A DNA stretch of 64,000 nt from Paludibacteraceae bacterium (lineage in GTDB: Bacteria > Bacteroidota > Bacteroidia > Bacteroidales > Paludibacteraceae), in NCBI GenBank assembly GCA_016283095.1, contig JAEEMG010000083.1, positions 1 to 64,000 of the forward strand, read 5' to 3'. A program made the translations under genes and the position numbers. Each line of letters opens with the position of its first letter. The first letter of the stretch is position 1. Under the pieces are notes generated by a model. The model was not told the DNA's origin, did not search any database, and saw only the letters and a program-made list of their open reading frames with translations. Positions 24,477 through 35,403 of the stretch are shown here, in pieces.

Positions 24477-25637
24477 ATGATGAATGTTTCAGATAACATC
24501 AAGTATGTTGGTGTCGACGATTTGGATATCGATTTGTTCGAGAGCCAATATGTAGTGCCTGAAGGCATGTCGTATAATTCATATGTCATCCTTGATGAAA
24601 AGACTGTTGTGATGGATACAGTCGACGCAAGAAAGACAGACGAGTGGATCAACAATGTGAAAGCAGCATTAGGTGGCAGAAACCTTGATTATATTGTGTG
24701 TTTACACATGGAGCCAGATCATGCTGGTTCGATGATGAAGGCTTTGGAGACATTCCCAACTGCAAAAGTGGTGGGCAATGCGAAGACATTCACTTATATG
24801 GCTCAGTTCTTTGATGTCAATCTTGAAGGTAAAAAAGTAGAGGTGAAAGACGGTGAGTCGTTAAGCCTCGGAAATCATAACCTGACATTTGTGTGCGCTC
24901 CTATGGTGCATTGGCCAGAGGTGATGGTGGCATACGAGAGCAGTGAGAAAGTGTTGTTTGCTGCCGACGCATTTGGAAAGTTTGGAGCGATCTCAAAAGA
25001 TGATGGAGATTGGGCATGTGAGGCGAGACGCTACTATTTCAACATCTGCGGTAAATATGGAGTGCAGGTGCAGTCGTTGTTGAAGAAGGCTGCTGCTCTT
25101 GATATCAAGACTATAGCTCCACTTCACGGTCCAGTGTTGAAGGAGAATCTTGGATACTATATCGATCTTTACAACACCTGGAGTTCATACGGTGTTGAAA
25201 GTGAGGGAGTGTTGGTAGCATTCGCGTCGATCCATGGAAATACAAGAAAGGCGGCTGAAAAAATCGCGTCGATCCTTGAAAAACAGGGTGCGAAGAAGGT
25301 CGTAGTGAGCGATCTTAGCCGTGACGATGAAGCGGAAGTGATCGAAGATGCGTTCCGTTATGGCAGAATGATTATAGCCGCTCCTACTTACGACGGAGGT
25401 CTATTCCCTCCAATGGAGAGCTTCCTGTCTCATTTGAAGAGCAAGAACTATCAGAAACGTACTGTAGGAATCATAGAAAACGGTACTTGGGCTCCAATGT
25501 CGGGTAAATTTATGAAGGCTGCACTCGAGGCGATGAAAGATATCAAGATTTGTGAGACGGTGGTGACAATCAAGTCGGCATTGAAGGAGAATCAGGAGGA
25601 TAGCCTTGTTGCGTTGGCAAAAGAGGTGTTGGCTTGA
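24477..25637 (+). CDS. fprA: Flavodiiron protein (FprA-type oxygen/NO reductase)
   Basis: 386 residues. The N-terminal metallo-beta-lactamase-like domain carries the diiron ligands: HMEPDH, APMVHWPE (His), FAADAFG (Asp) and APLHGP (His). The C-terminal flavodoxin domain (about 245-386) has the FMN loop ASIHGNTRKA and later APTYDGGLFPPM and IENGTWAPMSG. It reduces O2 to water (or NO to N2O) in the cytoplasm using electrons from rubredoxin or a rubredoxin-domain protein. The next gene encodes an N-terminal rubredoxin, a likely electron donor link. No catalytic ligand is missing. Confidence 0.94.
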   Translation: MMNVSDNIKYVGVDDLDIDLFESQYVVPEGMSYNSYVILDEKTVVMDTVDARKTDEWINNVKAALGGRNLDYIVCLHMEPDHAGSMMKALETFPTAKVVGNAKTFTYMAQFFDVNLEGKKVEVKDGESLSLGNHNLTFVCAPMVHWPEVMVAYESSEKVLFAADAFGKFGAISKDDGDWACEARRYYFNICGKYGVQVQSLLKKAAALDIKTIAPLHGPVLKENLGYYIDLYNTWSSYGVESEGVLVAFASIHGNTRKAAEKIASILEKQGAKKVVVSDLSRDDEAEVIEDAFRYGRMIIAAPTYDGGLFPPMESFLSHLKSKNYQKRTVGIIENGTWAPMSGKFMKAALEAMKDIKICETVVTIKSALKENQEDSLVALAKEVLA

Positions 25638-25775
25638 TAAAATTTGAAATTATAAATGCAGAATGCTAAATTGCTAAAATTGGCATGATGATTTTGTAAA
25701 AATGTGCGGAATGCAGGATTGATGAACCAACCTCCGCAAAAAAATAAACAATTCAAAAACTAAAACTAAATTATT

Positions 25776-26324
25776 ATGGCAAAGTTCATTTGTACAGTAT
25801 GTGGATATGTCCACGAAGGCGACAGCGCACCAGAGAGATGTCCACAGTGTAAAGTCCCTGCAAGCAAGTTTAAGGAGCTAGATGAGAATGCAGAAGTCAA
25901 CTATGCGACAGAGCATGAGTTAGGAGTGGCAAAGGGTTGTGGTCCAGAGATGATCAAGGATCTTAACGCACATTTCACAGGAGAGTGTTCAGAGGTTGGT
26001 ATGTATTTGGCAATGAGCCGTCAGGCTGATCGTGAGGGTTATCCAGAAATTGCTGAGGCATTCAAGCGTTACGCATTTGAGGAGGCTGAGCACGCCGCTA
26101 AGTTTGCAGAGCTTCTAGGTGATGTTGTTTGGGATACAAAGACAAACCTTGAGAAGAGAATGAACGCTGAGGCTGGCGCTTGTGAAGACAAGTTCCGCAT
26201 CGCAAAGAACGCAAAGGCTCAGAATCTAGACGCTATCCACGACACAGTACATGAGATGGCTAAGGATGAGGCACGTCACGGACAGGGCTTCCGTGGCCTA
26301 TACAACAGATACTTTGGAAAGTAA
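25776..26324 (+). CDS. Reverse rubrerythrin (rubredoxin N-terminus, diiron four-helix C-terminus)
   Basis: 182 residues. The N-terminal rubredoxin module has [10 protein letters not shown] and [11 protein letters not shown] (four Fe ligands). The ferritin-like domain has [27 protein letters not shown] and [13 protein letters not shown], giving the diiron Glu/His ligands. The order is opposite to classic rubrerythrin, so the protein belongs to the reverse-rubrerythrin group of NAD(P)H-linked peroxidases. It reduces H2O2. Located 138 bp after fprA, ending in a strong terminator. Confidence 0.93.
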   Translation: MAKFICTVCGYVHEGDSAPERCPQCKVPASKFKELDENAEVNYATEHELGVAKGCGPEMIKDLNAHFTGECSEVGMYLAMSRQADREGYPEIAEAFKRYAFEEAEHAAKFAELLGDVVWDTKTNLEKRMNAEAGACEDKFRIAKNAKAQNLDAIHDTVHEMAKDEARHGQGFRGLYNRYFGK

Positions 26325-26347
26325 TTTTGTTGATTAAATACAGAAGA

Positions 26348-26381
26348 AAGGAGACGGCAATCGTGTCGTCTCCTTTTTTTG
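26348..26381 (+). terminator. Intrinsic terminator of the rubrerythrin gene (GAGACG stem)
   Basis: AAGGAGACG pairs with CGTCTCCTT, followed by a T7 run. The stem contains the same GAGACG/CGTCTC arms as the dispersed palindromes. Confidence 0.88.
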
Positions 26382-26738
26382 TTTGATGAGAAGCCGACAA
26401 TTAATCAACGTCTCCGCTCATTTTTGTTTGAAATGTGCAACGGAGAAAATTTGAACAAAAAAGGCGAAAAAATGAAAATAGCACAAACGGCAATTAAGTG
26501 TGCATTGATTTCTTGCACAAAGAAAAATGATGTGTGCAACGCGACAAAAAAAATTAAAAAATGATCACTTTGCGACTAAAAAAAATCTTCCAAATGCTTT
26601 TTTTCTAATTTCGAAAAGGTAAGTTTGTAATGTCATCATAAGATGAAAAAATGATGAACTGAAAAGAAAAACAGAACAATGTCAAAAAAGCGAAAATTTG
26701 AACAATCAATTCGTTTTTGAGACAAGATACATTATATT
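26382..26738. other. AT-rich intergenic region with the XRE-cupin promoter
   Basis: A-rich sequence with a poor ORF (26379-26564, Lys-rich, no start context) that I do not accept. A TAAGTTTG -7 box at 26620-26627 leaves a leader of about 105 nt before the ATG at 26739. No riboswitch-like fold is evident. Confidence 0.4.
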
Positions 26739-27299
26739 ATGGGTTTAATAAACGATAAAATCAAACAGTTCAGAGAACAGAAAAATCTGAGCATAGAAGA
26801 AGTGGCTGAACGAAGTGGTGTCTCTGTGGACGTACTTTCTGCGATAGAGAAAGGCAACGAAACTCCATCATCTGCAGTCATTATAAAAGTGTCGAGAGCA
26901 TTAGGTTTGCGTGTTGACACATTATTGGAGGTTGATAGCGTATTAGGCCCTGTGTTTACAAAAGCTGGAGAGGTTCACAATTCTACTAACTTCAGCAATG
27001 GAAAGACTTCAAAGCATGATTATGTCAACTACAGTTCTCTTACACAAGGCAGAAGCGACTGTAGAATAAATCCATTCATTGTTGATATCAACGACAATAA
27101 CCAAACAATGTCGAGCCACGAAGGTGAAGAATTCATATATGTGTTGGAGGGAAGTGCGGAAGTTGTATACGGCAACCAAACCTACTCTTTGGAAAAAGGA
27201 GACAGTCTATATTTTGATTCTGTTGTGTCACACTGCGTTAAGGCTAAGAATGGTGGCTCAGTGAAATTATTAGCGGTGTTATACTCTCCAATCGATTAA
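26739..27299 (+). CDS. XRE-family regulator with C-terminal cupin sensor
   Basis: 186 residues. The helix-turn-helix is at 5-60 ([37 protein letters not shown]). A cupin_2 domain is at 105-180 ([40 protein letters not shown]) with His/Glu metal- or ligand-site residues. Such regulators sense a small molecule and commonly sit before an acyl-CoA ligase. The ligase ATG follows 4 bp after the stop, so the pair forms an operon, and the regulator probably controls it. Confidence 0.9.
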   Translation: MGLINDKIKQFREQKNLSIEEVAERSGVSVDVLSAIEKGNETPSSAVIIKVSRALGLRVDTLLEVDSVLGPVFTKAGEVHNSTNFSNGKTSKHDYVNYSSLTQGRSDCRINPFIVDINDNNQTMSSHEGEEFIYVLEGSAEVVYGNQTYSLEKGDSLYFDSVVSHCVKAKNGGSVKLLAVLYSPID

Positions 27300-27303
27300 T
27301 ATT

Positions 27304-28962
27304 ATGGCATCATCTATACTTTCTGACAACACGATCGCTGACTGGTTGGAGAAATGGGCGAGTGAAACTCCTGACAGGGAATGCATCGTCTACTCCGACA
27401 GAGATTTCCGTCTGACATGGAAAGAGACGGACACTCGTGTCAATAATATGGCAAAAGGTATGTTGGCGGTCGGAATCAAACCTGGATACCACGTCGGTAT
27501 ATGGGCGACAAATGTTCCAGACTGGCTGATTGTGCTTTATGCATGTGCGAAAATCGGTGCTATTGCGGTTACTGTCAATACTAATTACAAGCAGAACGAA
27601 CTAGAATATCTTTGTAAGAATGCGGATCTAAACGCATTGTTTATCATCGACGGTACGTGGGAATCCGATTTCGTGGATATGACCTATACGATGCTGCCGG
27701 AACTAAAAACGTCGCAGAGAGGACATCTGAGCAGCGAGAAATTGCCTTTGTTGAAGACGGTGGTGTATATAGGCTCTGAGAAACATCGTGGAATGTACAA
27801 CACACATGAGTTGCTGCTTTTGGGTGAGATGACAGCAGACGATGAACTTAAAGCTGCACGTGCGAATGTGAATTGTCATGATGTTGTCAATATGCAGTAT
27901 ACTTCTGGCACGACAGGTTTTCCTAAGGGTGTTATGCTTACTCATCATAATATCACCAATAATGGTTATGCGACGGGAGAGCAGATGGAGTTTACTCAGA
28001 ACGATAAACTTTGCACTTGCGTGCCTCTGTTCCACTGCTTTGGTGTGGTGCTTGCCACAATGGCATGTCTTACTCACGGAGCCACAATGGTGATGGTGGA
28101 GAAATTTGATCCGTTGATTGTACTCGCGTCTGTGCATAAAGAGCGTTGTACGGTGCTTTATGGCGTGCCTACAATGTTCATCGCAGAGCTCAACCATCCA
28201 ATGTTCAGTATGTTCGACCTTACTTGTCTGCGTACTGGTATCATGGCAGGTGCTTTATGTCCAGTGGAGTTGATGAAGCGTGTTGAGAAGGAGATGTTCA
28301 TGAAGATGACATCTGTATACGGACTTACAGAGACGTCTCCGGGAATGACTCATACAAACATTCACGATACATTTGAGAAACGTTGCACAACTGTAGGTGT
28401 CGACTATCCTGAAGTGGAAGTCAAGGTGATCAATCCTGAAACTGGAAAAGAGTGTGGAGTAGGAGAGCAGGGTGAGATGTGCTGCAAGGGCTACAACTTG
28501 ATGAAGGGATATTATAAAAACGAAGAGGCGACGAGAGAGACTATCGACGCTAACGGATTCCTTCATTCGGGTGACTTGGGAATCAAGGATGAAGACGGTT
28601 ACTATCGTATAACAGGCCGTATAAAAGATATGATCATTCGTGGTGGAGAGAACATCTATCCACGTGAGATAGAGGAATACTTGTTGAGTATGCCGGGCAT
28701 CAGAGATGTGCAGGTGGCTGGTATTCCAAGCAAGAAGTATGGTGAGCAGGTGGGTGCTTTCATCATCAAGCACGACGGTGCTGACATCAAAGAAGAGGAT
28801 GTGGTGGATTATTGCAAAGGTAAGATTGCTAGATTCAAGATACCTAAATATGTATTCTTCATCGATCAGTTCCCATTGACAGGTTCAGGCAAGATCCAGA
28901 AGTTTAAGCTTGGTGGCATAGGTCTAGAACTTTGCAAACAACAAGGCATTGAGGTGATCTAA
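27304..28962 (+). CDS. AMP-dependent acyl-CoA synthetase
   Basis: 552 residues of the ANL superfamily. Motifs: [20 protein letters not shown] (P-loop, A3), VYGLTETSP (A5), [20 protein letters not shown] (A7), [20 protein letters not shown] (A8) and [10 protein letters not shown] with the catalytic Lys (A10). It activates a carboxylic acid with ATP and loads it on CoA. The substrate is probably a medium- or long-chain fatty acid by resemblance to FadD-like enzymes, but not proven. No membrane segment. Co-transcribed with the XRE-cupin gene. Complete length. Confidence 0.9.
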   Translation: MASSILSDNTIADWLEKWASETPDRECIVYSDRDFRLTWKETDTRVNNMAKGMLAVGIKPGYHVGIWATNVPDWLIVLYACAKIGAIAVTVNTNYKQNELEYLCKNADLNALFIIDGTWESDFVDMTYTMLPELKTSQRGHLSSEKLPLLKTVVYIGSEKHRGMYNTHELLLLGEMTADDELKAARANVNCHDVVNMQYTSGTTGFPKGVMLTHHNITNNGYATGEQMEFTQNDKLCTCVPLFHCFGVVLATMACLTHGATMVMVEKFDPLIVLASVHKERCTVLYGVPTMFIAELNHPMFSMFDLTCLRTGIMAGALCPVELMKRVEKEMFMKMTSVYGLTETSPGMTHTNIHDTFEKRCTTVGVDYPEVEVKVINPETGKECGVGEQGEMCCKGYNLMKGYYKNEEATRETIDANGFLHSGDLGIKDEDGYYRITGRIKDMIIRGGENIYPREIEEYLLSMPGIRDVQVAGIPSKKYGEQVGAFIIKHDGADIKEEDVVDYCKGKIARFKIPKYVFFIDQFPLTGSGKIQKFKLGGIGLELCKQQGIEVI

Positions 28963-29020
28963 CTACTGATGATATTAAATGCTGGATTTTGCATCGTAAA
29001 CCAGACATATTGATATAATA

Positions 29021-29052
29021 AAAGGCATGCCGGAAAAAGCATGCCTTTATTG
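29021..29052 (+). terminator. Bidirectional terminator between convergent genes
   Basis: AAAGGCATGC pairs perfectly with GCATGCCTTT around CGGAAAAA. A T-rich tail exists on both strands. Confidence 0.75.
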
Positions 29053-29159
29053 TATTCTAAGCACATAAAATCAAGTTGCTGTTGAACTTCTTGAAAACTT
29101 GTGATTTCGAATTGAATTGCTTTATTAATATCTTTGATAAAACAACAGTACACATTCAT

Positions 29160-29777
29160 TTATTCGAAGCTTGCTTCGATAGAATCTTTCTTTAAGATGG
29201 CCATTTCTATGGACTCTTCCATCAACTCCTCATAACCTGGAATAGATACAGGGGACGAGTCCAAGCTTTCTTCCTTTTCAACCAATTGAATCACTGTATC
29301 GTCTGGTTTTGCCCAGAAATAAAACATTCCAGGAGACATTAGACCGGCATCGTTGAGGTAACGGAAACGATATACGTATTTGATTGCGCAAACACGCACC
29401 TTACTTGCTATACCAAGTTTCCTATCCAAAAATGAGATTAAAGCACTGTCTGTCCTGACATCTATAAAATACTGGTCAATCTTTTTCAGCTGTTCCGACA
29501 TGTCTGCTTTGCCTACTGCATTCTTGATTTCCTCGTCAATCAATGACAATGTTATTTCTTGCATGTGTACATGTTGGCGGATAGCATTGTTAATATTGTC
29601 GTATTCGGTAAGTGAATCTACTGGTTCAATAGAGATTAACTCATAACTTGAAGGATCTTTAATGGCAGGTCGTAAAGCTTTGAAAGCATTTGCTTCCAAA
29701 GTTGATTCCCAACAACTACTGAATGACAGAAATGTAAGGAACAAAGATAATATGCCGAACAACCTCCTCATTGACAT
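29160..29777 (-). CDS. Hypothetical lipoprotein
   Basis: 205 residues. The signal ends in LSFSSC, a lipobox. The mature protein is rich in charged helices (IRQHVHMQEITLSLIDEEIK, MSEQLKKIDQYFIDVRTDSA), followed by a strand segment VRVCAIKYVYRFRYLNDAG. A similar layout is seen in many uncharacterised Bacteroidota lipoproteins, but no family can be named. It has its own promoter box 20 bp upstream and shares a hairpin with the convergent ligase gene. Confidence 0.65.
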   Translation of the reverse strand: MSMRRLFGILSLFLTFLSFSSCWESTLEANAFKALRPAIKDPSSYELISIEPVDSLTEYDNINNAIRQHVHMQEITLSLIDEEIKNAVGKADMSEQLKKIDQYFIDVRTDSALISFLDRKLGIASKVRVCAIKYVYRFRYLNDAGLMSPGMFYFWAKPDDTVIQLVEKEESLDSSPVSIPGYEELMEESIEMAILKKDSIEASFE

Positions 29778-29796
29778 AAATTAATCGTTTCGCTTA

Positions 29797-29804
29797 CAAA
29801 GATA
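29797..29804 (-). promoter_or_regulatory. -7 promoter box for the 29160-29777 lipoprotein
   Basis: The minus strand reads TATCTTTG followed by TAAGC. Confidence 0.6.
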
Positions 29805-29954
29805 TATAAAATAACAATGTAATGTTTTATGATGTTGTTAAAAAATGCTAAATTTTCTTAAAAAACAGTCGAAATAAGAAAAATAAGCAACTTTCACCAT
29901 CGGAAAGTTTGAGCTTTAAAAGATAGTTGATGTAAGAATGGGATGCATTAGCAT

Positions 29955-29984
29955 AAAAAAGGAGACGCAATTACTCGCGTCTCC
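29955..29984 (-). terminator. Terminator of the GPH transporter gene (GAGACG stem)
   Basis: On the minus strand GGAGACGC pairs with GCGTCTCC and is followed by TTTTTT. Confidence 0.85.
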
Positions 29985-30009
29985 AAATTGTATCTATAAT
30001 GTAGTGATT

Positions 30010-31467
30010 TTATTGAGCAACTACATCAGTATTGTTACTGTTTGCTTTCATCTCAGCAAGTTTCTCAGAATTTGCTTTTACCTTATCTTCGTCAATTGTA
30101 TAGAAGCACAATGCAATGATACCAACCACACCACCAACTACTGGTGCAAGAGTGTATATTGTCTTGATAGAGTCGATTGTGTCAGCAGAAAGCTGTGTAT
30201 TTGCGACAAAACCGACAGCAGCCAAACAATAGATTGGAAGTGAGTTAGCAACTGCCTGACCAAGTTTCTGAGCCATTGTGGCAGAAGAGTAGATCAATCC
30301 AGTGGCACGGCGTCCAGTCTCTACTTCAGCGTTGTCAGCAACGTCAGCATACATACTCCATACCATGTAACCTGAAGGTCCGATAGTCAAAGAGAACAAT
30401 AGGTTGAACAACAAAACCAAACCGATGTTTGTGCGGTCGATGAACAACAACATGATTGAACATACTGATGCCAAAACGAAACATCCAATCCATGTTGGCT
30501 TCTTACCAAACTTAGATGCGATTGGACGGATAAGCATTGTACCGATGATAGTAAGGATAGAACCCATACTCAATAGGATAGTTGAGATTGTCTCCCAGTT
30601 AAGCTGGAATCCGAACAATGTTGCGTTGAACACAGCAACGTCGTTTACTGTATCGTAGCTATCTGCAAGGTAATATTTTGCATAGTATGCGATCAAACCG
30701 TTGTGTACGAATACAAAGAACAACATTGCGATATTTGCAATTGTCAACATGATCCAAGGCTTGTTTGCACCCAAATCCTTTAGGTCCTGTGACAAATTAG
30801 ACTGCTCCTGAGCTGCTGGCTCTACACGCTCTCTTGTGAACAAGAAAGTGATCATCAAAAGGATGAACGCTGCTGTAGCGTAGATAAACGCTGTTGTAGA
30901 GAACGCTTTCTGTCCGTTAACATTCATGGTATCCATGATGAAACGTACGATAGTGAAAACGAAACCATAGCTGACCATACAACCGATCTGAGCTCCGATG
31001 TTACGGAATGCTGACACCTTGTCACGCTCGTCTGAATCTGCACTCATCACACCCATCAACGCACCGTATGGCACATTTACAACTGAATACATCAAACGCA
31101 TGATTAGGAATGTTATGTATGCGTACACTGTCTTTGCTGTTGTGTCGAACTCTGGTGTTGTGAATGTTACAATTCCGATGATACAGAATGGAACAACACC
31201 AAAAAGGATCCAAGGACGGAAACGTCCCCATTTTGTTTTGTGTCTGTCGGCAACCGCACCGATAACAACGTCGAACGCGATATCAATACATGCTACTACC
31301 AACATCATTGTTGCAACTACTCCAGCCTCCAAACCGAAGTACTCAGTGTAAAATGCAGAAGCGATACAAATCAATCCCCAGAATAGATTGCACGCCATAT
31401 CTCCTGCTCCATACGCGCATTTTTCTAGTATGGATAGCTTGTGATTGTTTTGGTCAATTAAAGCCAT
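30010..31467 (-). CDS. GPH/MelB-type MFS sugar:cation symporter
   Basis: 485 residues with about twelve membrane helices. GPH markers: EKCAYGAGDMACNLFWGLI at the N-terminus, the loop GAVADRHKTKWGRFRPWILF and YSVVNVPYGALMGVMS, then ADVADNAEVETGRRATGLIY in the second half. It moves a sugar with Na+ or H+ across the inner membrane. It follows the GH5 gene by 26 bp, and GH94 cellobiose phosphorylase is further upstream, so cellobiose or short cellodextrins are the likely cargo (inference). No SusC/SusD pair is present. Confidence 0.9.
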   Translation of the reverse strand: MALIDQNNHKLSILEKCAYGAGDMACNLFWGLICIASAFYTEYFGLEAGVVATMMLVVACIDIAFDVVIGAVADRHKTKWGRFRPWILFGVVPFCIIGIVTFTTPEFDTTAKTVYAYITFLIMRLMYSVVNVPYGALMGVMSADSDERDKVSAFRNIGAQIGCMVSYGFVFTIVRFIMDTMNVNGQKAFSTTAFIYATAAFILLMITFLFTRERVEPAAQEQSNLSQDLKDLGANKPWIMLTIANIAMLFFVFVHNGLIAYYAKYYLADSYDTVNDVAVFNATLFGFQLNWETISTILLSMGSILTIIGTMLIRPIASKFGKKPTWIGCFVLASVCSIMLLFIDRTNIGLVLLFNLLFSLTIGPSGYMVWSMYADVADNAEVETGRRATGLIYSSATMAQKLGQAVANSLPIYCLAAVGFVANTQLSADTIDSIKTIYTLAPVVGGVVGIIALCFYTIDEDKVKANSEKLAEMKANSNNTDVVAQ

Positions 31468-31493
31468 GATAAAATTGTGTTTTAGGTATTTTA

Positions 31494-32669
31494 TTACTTC
31501 TTAATGTAAATATTTGATTTCTTTAATACAGTAGTATCTTGAGCTCCACAGTTGATGACACTCAGAACTCTTTTCAAGTATTCTCCCGCAGGAGTTCGTC
31601 TGTCCCATTCGTTCGCTTTGCACGAACCTGGTTGAAGAATAGATGCTGTTTCCTCTTTGTCGCAGAAACTCCAGTTGCAGAAACTGACTGTTTGTTTTCC
31701 GGCGTTATTTCCAGACAACATATGCAACCATTTGTCTGTGCGGTCGAAATCCTCGTCTCCGCCGCCCCATGCTTCCACACATCCGAATTCTGTGCAGAAC
31801 ACTGGAAGACGGCCAAGCACGTCGTACAGATATGTGTACATGTCATAATAGTGTGGCTTTCCGTCTTTCTCAAATCCTTCGTTGTGAGACGCAGCGTAAA
31901 AATGGAAAGCGTACATTATATTGTCGTACTTCAAACGGGCATCACGATCTGGCAAGTATGCGTCCAAATCTTTACCGTTGCCTTGATATCTGCCTTCTTT
32001 GATTGGTGCATCCACTAGCTGGCACCACTGAGGTGTACCTACGACAATAATAGGATGAGGTGCTCCGACGCTATCGTATGCGGCGTGGATGACTGGAATA
32101 ATCTTGTTGGCATAAATAGCGATTGTGTCCCATGTTACAGACGAACCGTTTGGCTCATTACATATCTCATACAACACGTTCTGCTTATTCGCATTACGCT
32201 TTGCCATATATCTGAAGAAATCCTCTGCTTTCGAATATCTTGGATCTAGAGGGTTGCCTGGAGTCAGGATATGCCAGTCCATAATACAATAAATACCAAG
32301 TTCCTCACAGATGTCTATAAGATTACACATCTCTTCTCTGATCTCGGGTTTGTAATTGTATCCTCCCTCTTCTACGTACATCGCTAAGCGAAGTACACTA
32401 ATATGCCAGTCTTTCACCATTTTAGTGATAGACTCTTTTGTATAACACTGGCCATACCATTGATAGCCCATAGTACTTAATCCTGCCAACTGTACAGGAT
32501 TTCCTTCTTTGTCACATAGTTGCAATCCTTTTACCTGCAACGCACCATATCTTTTCAATGGAGGTGTGGTATCGACCGCTACTGCGGATGCTTTTTTCTC
32601 TGCCGTCTCCACGCTACATGACATCAATGTGGCAGTTAATATCGCTAAAGCGAATATCAGTCTTCTCAT
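31494..32669 (-). CDS. GH5-family endoglucanase-like lipoprotein
   Basis: 391 residues. The lipoprotein signal ends in TLMSC. The TIM barrel spans about 45-370. Landmarks: LRLAMYVEEGGYNY, CIMDWHILTPGNP, VLYEICNEPNG (acid/base Glu), YAFHFYAASH and VFCTEFGCVEAWGGG (nucleophile Glu). These fit the GH5 cellulase group. It probably cuts beta-1,4-glucan outside the inner membrane, releasing cellodextrins for the transporter gene 26 bp downstream. Between this gene and GH94 upstream lies a terminator hairpin, so expression may be uncoupled from the phosphorylase. Confidence 0.88.
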   Translation of the reverse strand: MRRLIFALAILTATLMSCSVETAEKKASAVAVDTTPPLKRYGALQVKGLQLCDKEGNPVQLAGLSTMGYQWYGQCYTKESITKMVKDWHISVLRLAMYVEEGGYNYKPEIREEMCNLIDICEELGIYCIMDWHILTPGNPLDPRYSKAEDFFRYMAKRNANKQNVLYEICNEPNGSSVTWDTIAIYANKIIPVIHAAYDSVGAPHPIIVVGTPQWCQLVDAPIKEGRYQGNGKDLDAYLPDRDARLKYDNIMYAFHFYAASHNEGFEKDGKPHYYDMYTYLYDVLGRLPVFCTEFGCVEAWGGGDEDFDRTDKWLHMLSGNNAGKQTVSFCNWSFCDKEETASILQPGSCKANEWDRRTPAGEYLKRVLSVINCGAQDTTVLKKSNIYIKK

Positions 32670-32700
32670 ATTATTCCCTTTTATGAATGACTAGAATAGG

Positions 32701-32732
32701 AAAAAAGGGGAGAGTCTTTAAAAAGACTCCCC
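32701..32732 (-). terminator. Terminator or attenuator between GH94 and GH5
   Basis: On the minus strand GGGGAGTCTT pairs with AAGACTCTCCCC (2-nt bulge), followed by TTTTTT. It lies inside the presumed GH94-GH5-transporter operon. Confidence 0.8.
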
Positions 32733-32752
32733 TCTTGTCTTATGAAGATGAA

Positions 32753-35239
32753 TTACATCTCAACCTCAACAACAGTCTTAGAACCAGCTGGCTGCATAGG
32801 AACGATGTTGCCGGCAATCTCCTTACCGTTAACGATCAACTTCTTAACACCCTTCTGAGCTCCAGAGTTAGTTACCTTGATGACATAGTCTGCATCACGG
32901 AACTTACGGTTAACTGTGTAACCCTTCATGTCTGATGGAAGACATGGATTGATCTCCAAACCTTTGTAAGAAGGCTTAACACCTAGCAAGTACTGGCTAA
33001 CTGTCAACCACATCCATGCAGCTGTACCTGTCAACCATGAGTTCTTACCCTCACCTGGCTTAGCGGCATCCTTACCTGCAACCATCTGGCAGTTTACGTA
33101 TGGCTCTACCTTGTGAAGTGCCTGATCCTTCAAATACATTGGGCTGATCTTGCGGAACAACTCCCAAGCGTCGTTACCACGTCCGGCTACTGTCTCACCG
33201 ATGATAACCCATGGGTTGTTGTGACAGAAGATACCTGCGTTCTCCTTGTATCCTGCAGGATAAGAAGAAATCTCACCCATCTCAACGTGATATGATGTGA
33301 ATGCTGGGTTGTTAAGTACCATACCGTGCTCACAGTCAAGATATTTCTTACATGAGTCGATAGCCTTGTCAACCATACCTTCCTCAAGTCCGATTCCTGC
33401 CATTGTACAGAATCCCTGTGACTCGATGAAGATCTTTCCTTCCTCACACTCCTTAGATCCGATCTTGTTTCCGTAGAAGTCGTATGCACGTAGGTACCAT
33501 TCTCCGTCCCAACCGTGCTTCTTGACAGCCTCGATCATTGAGTCGATGCACTTCTGTGCACGCTCTGCCTCTGCTGTCTCACCGATCTCTCTACATAGCT
33601 CTACATAATCCTTACCTGTTACAACGAACAAACCTGCGATCATTAGAGACTCTGCCTTTGAACCTACTGAATTGTTCTCTGTTGTCTGGAATGACTCATT
33701 TGGATCCCAAGAGAAACAGTTCAAGTTCAAGCAGTCGTTCCAGTCAGCACGGCCGATAAGTGGCAACATGTGAGGTCCTAGGTTGTTTACAACGTGGTTG
33801 AAAGAGATCTTCAAGTGCTCGAACAATGAAACCTCTGTACCTGGCTTGTTGTCAAATGGAACTGGCTCCTTAAGGATAGAGAAGTCTCCAGACTCCTTAA
33901 CGTAAGCTACAGTACCGAAGATCAACCAGCATGGGTCATCGTTGAATCCACCACCGATATCGTTGTTACCATGCTTTGTAAGTGGCTGGTACTGGTGGTA
34001 GCATCCTCCGTCTGGGAACTGTGTAGATGCGATATCAATTATACGCTCGCGAGCACGAGATGGAATCTGGTGAACGAATCCAACCAAGTCCTGGTTAGAG
34101 TCACGGAATCCCATACCACGACCAACTCCACTCTCGAAGAATGATGCAGAACGAGAGAAGTTGAATGTGATCATACACTGGTACTGGCTCCAGATGTTAA
34201 CCATACGGTTAAGCTTCTCGTCATCCGACTTAACTGCATACTTGTCAAGCAAGATATCCCACAAGTTAGCCAACTCTGCAAATGCAGCGTCAACAGCAGC
34301 TACTGTAGAGAAACGCTTGATAAGCTCTTTTGCCTTAGTCTTGTTAACAAGAGTAACGTCTGAATCCTGTGAAGAGATCAACTCTCCGCTCTTCTTGCGT
34401 GCGATGTCTTCCTTGCTGAACTTCTCCTCTAGCTTGTTCTCAACATAACCTAGAACGAAGATGTAGTCTTTGCTCTCACCTGGCTTAAGCTCAACCTCGA
34501 TATAGTGAGATGCGATTGGTGACCAACCGTGTGCCAATGAGTTGCCTGGCTTACCTGCCATTACACACTGAGGATCAGCGAACTCATTGTATAGACCGAT
34601 GAATGACTCACGGTCTGTATCGTAACCGTCGATCTTTGCATTTGTCACTGCGTAGTATGCGTAGTGATCACGACGCTCCTTATACTCTGTCTTGTGGTAG
34701 ATTACGCTACCGTCGATCTCAACCTCTCCTGTAGACCAGTTACGCTGGAAGTTCTCCATATCTGTAGCTGCATTCCACAAACACCACTCAGCGAAAGAGA
34801 ACAACTTGATCTTCTTTGTGTAAGTAGTTGTGTTCTTTAGAGTGACTTTCTGAACCTCTGCCCATGTCTTCAATGGAACGAAGAACAAAACAGATGCCTC
34901 GATACCGTTCTTTGAACCAGTGATACGAGTGTAGTTCATACCGTGGCGGCACTCGTAAGAATCTAGCGGAGTTTTGCAAGGCTTCCATCCTGGGTTCCAA
35001 ACTGTACCATTGTCGTTGATATAGAAGTAACGACCACCGTTGTCCATAGGAACTCCATTGTAACGGTAACGAGTGATACGACGGAACTTAGCGTCCTTGT
35101 AGAAATCATAACCTCCACCTGTGTTTGAGATCAAACCAAAAAAATCCTCATTTCCAAGGTAGTTGATCCAAGGAAATGGGGTTGCGGGATTGGTGATGAC
35201 GAACTCACGGTTCGCATCGTCAAAATGTCCAAAATCCAT
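32753..35239 (-). CDS. GH94 cellobiose (cellodextrin) phosphorylase
   Basis: 828 residues, normal for GH94. The N-terminal beta-sandwich has [20 protein letters not shown] and [20 protein letters not shown]. The (alpha/alpha)6 barrel has [40 protein letters not shown] (catalytic Asp region) and [12 protein letters not shown]. It phosphorolyses cellobiose to glucose 1-phosphate and glucose in the cytoplasm, saving ATP. There is no signal peptide, consistent with this. It is first in the block with GH5 and the GPH transporter. Codon use is highly biased to a few codons, suggesting strong expression. Confidence 0.93.
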   Translation of the reverse strand: MDFGHFDDANREFVITNPATPFPWINYLGNEDFFGLISNTGGGYDFYKDAKFRRITRYRYNGVPMDNGGRYFYINDNGTVWNPGWKPCKTPLDSYECRHGMNYTRITGSKNGIEASVLFFVPLKTWAEVQKVTLKNTTTYTKKIKLFSFAEWCLWNAATDMENFQRNWSTGEVEIDGSVIYHKTEYKERRDHYAYYAVTNAKIDGYDTDRESFIGLYNEFADPQCVMAGKPGNSLAHGWSPIASHYIEVELKPGESKDYIFVLGYVENKLEEKFSKEDIARKKSGELISSQDSDVTLVNKTKAKELIKRFSTVAAVDAAFAELANLWDILLDKYAVKSDDEKLNRMVNIWSQYQCMITFNFSRSASFFESGVGRGMGFRDSNQDLVGFVHQIPSRARERIIDIASTQFPDGGCYHQYQPLTKHGNNDIGGGFNDDPCWLIFGTVAYVKESGDFSILKEPVPFDNKPGTEVSLFEHLKISFNHVVNNLGPHMLPLIGRADWNDCLNLNCFSWDPNESFQTTENNSVGSKAESLMIAGLFVVTGKDYVELCREIGETAEAERAQKCIDSMIEAVKKHGWDGEWYLRAYDFYGNKIGSKECEEGKIFIESQGFCTMAGIGLEEGMVDKAIDSCKKYLDCEHGMVLNNPAFTSYHVEMGEISSYPAGYKENAGIFCHNNPWVIIGETVAGRGNDAWELFRKISPMYLKDQALHKVEPYVNCQMVAGKDAAKPGEGKNSWLTGTAAWMWLTVSQYLLGVKPSYKGLEINPCLPSDMKGYTVNRKFRDADYVIKVTNSGAQKGVKKLIVNGKEIAGNIVPMQPAGSKTVVEVEM

Positions 35240-35312
35240 GTTTAATTATATTAATTTTTAAATTTCCAATATTAAACCCAATTTCAAGATAACATATCCA
35301 ATTTCGGGCATA

Positions 35313-35320
35313 CAAATATA
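35313..35320 (-). promoter_or_regulatory. -7 promoter box for the GH94 block
   Basis: The minus strand reads TATATTTG followed by TATGC, leaving a leader of about 65 nt. Confidence 0.6.
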
Positions 35321-35403
35321 AAAACTTTATGTCCATTAGCATTAGAAATAGACATAAAAACTACGTGAAAGTGTCAAATAACACTATTTACCGTTGTTTT
35401 ACA

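Noticed and set aside
26379-26564. 61-codon + strand ORF after the rubrerythrin terminator
   Set aside because: A-rich with Lys/Asn bias, starts inside the terminator T run, no ribosome site, no family resemblance.
31539-32018. 159-codon + strand ORF opposite GH5
   Set aside because: Antisense shadow; the minus strand encodes a complete GH5 with both catalytic Glu.
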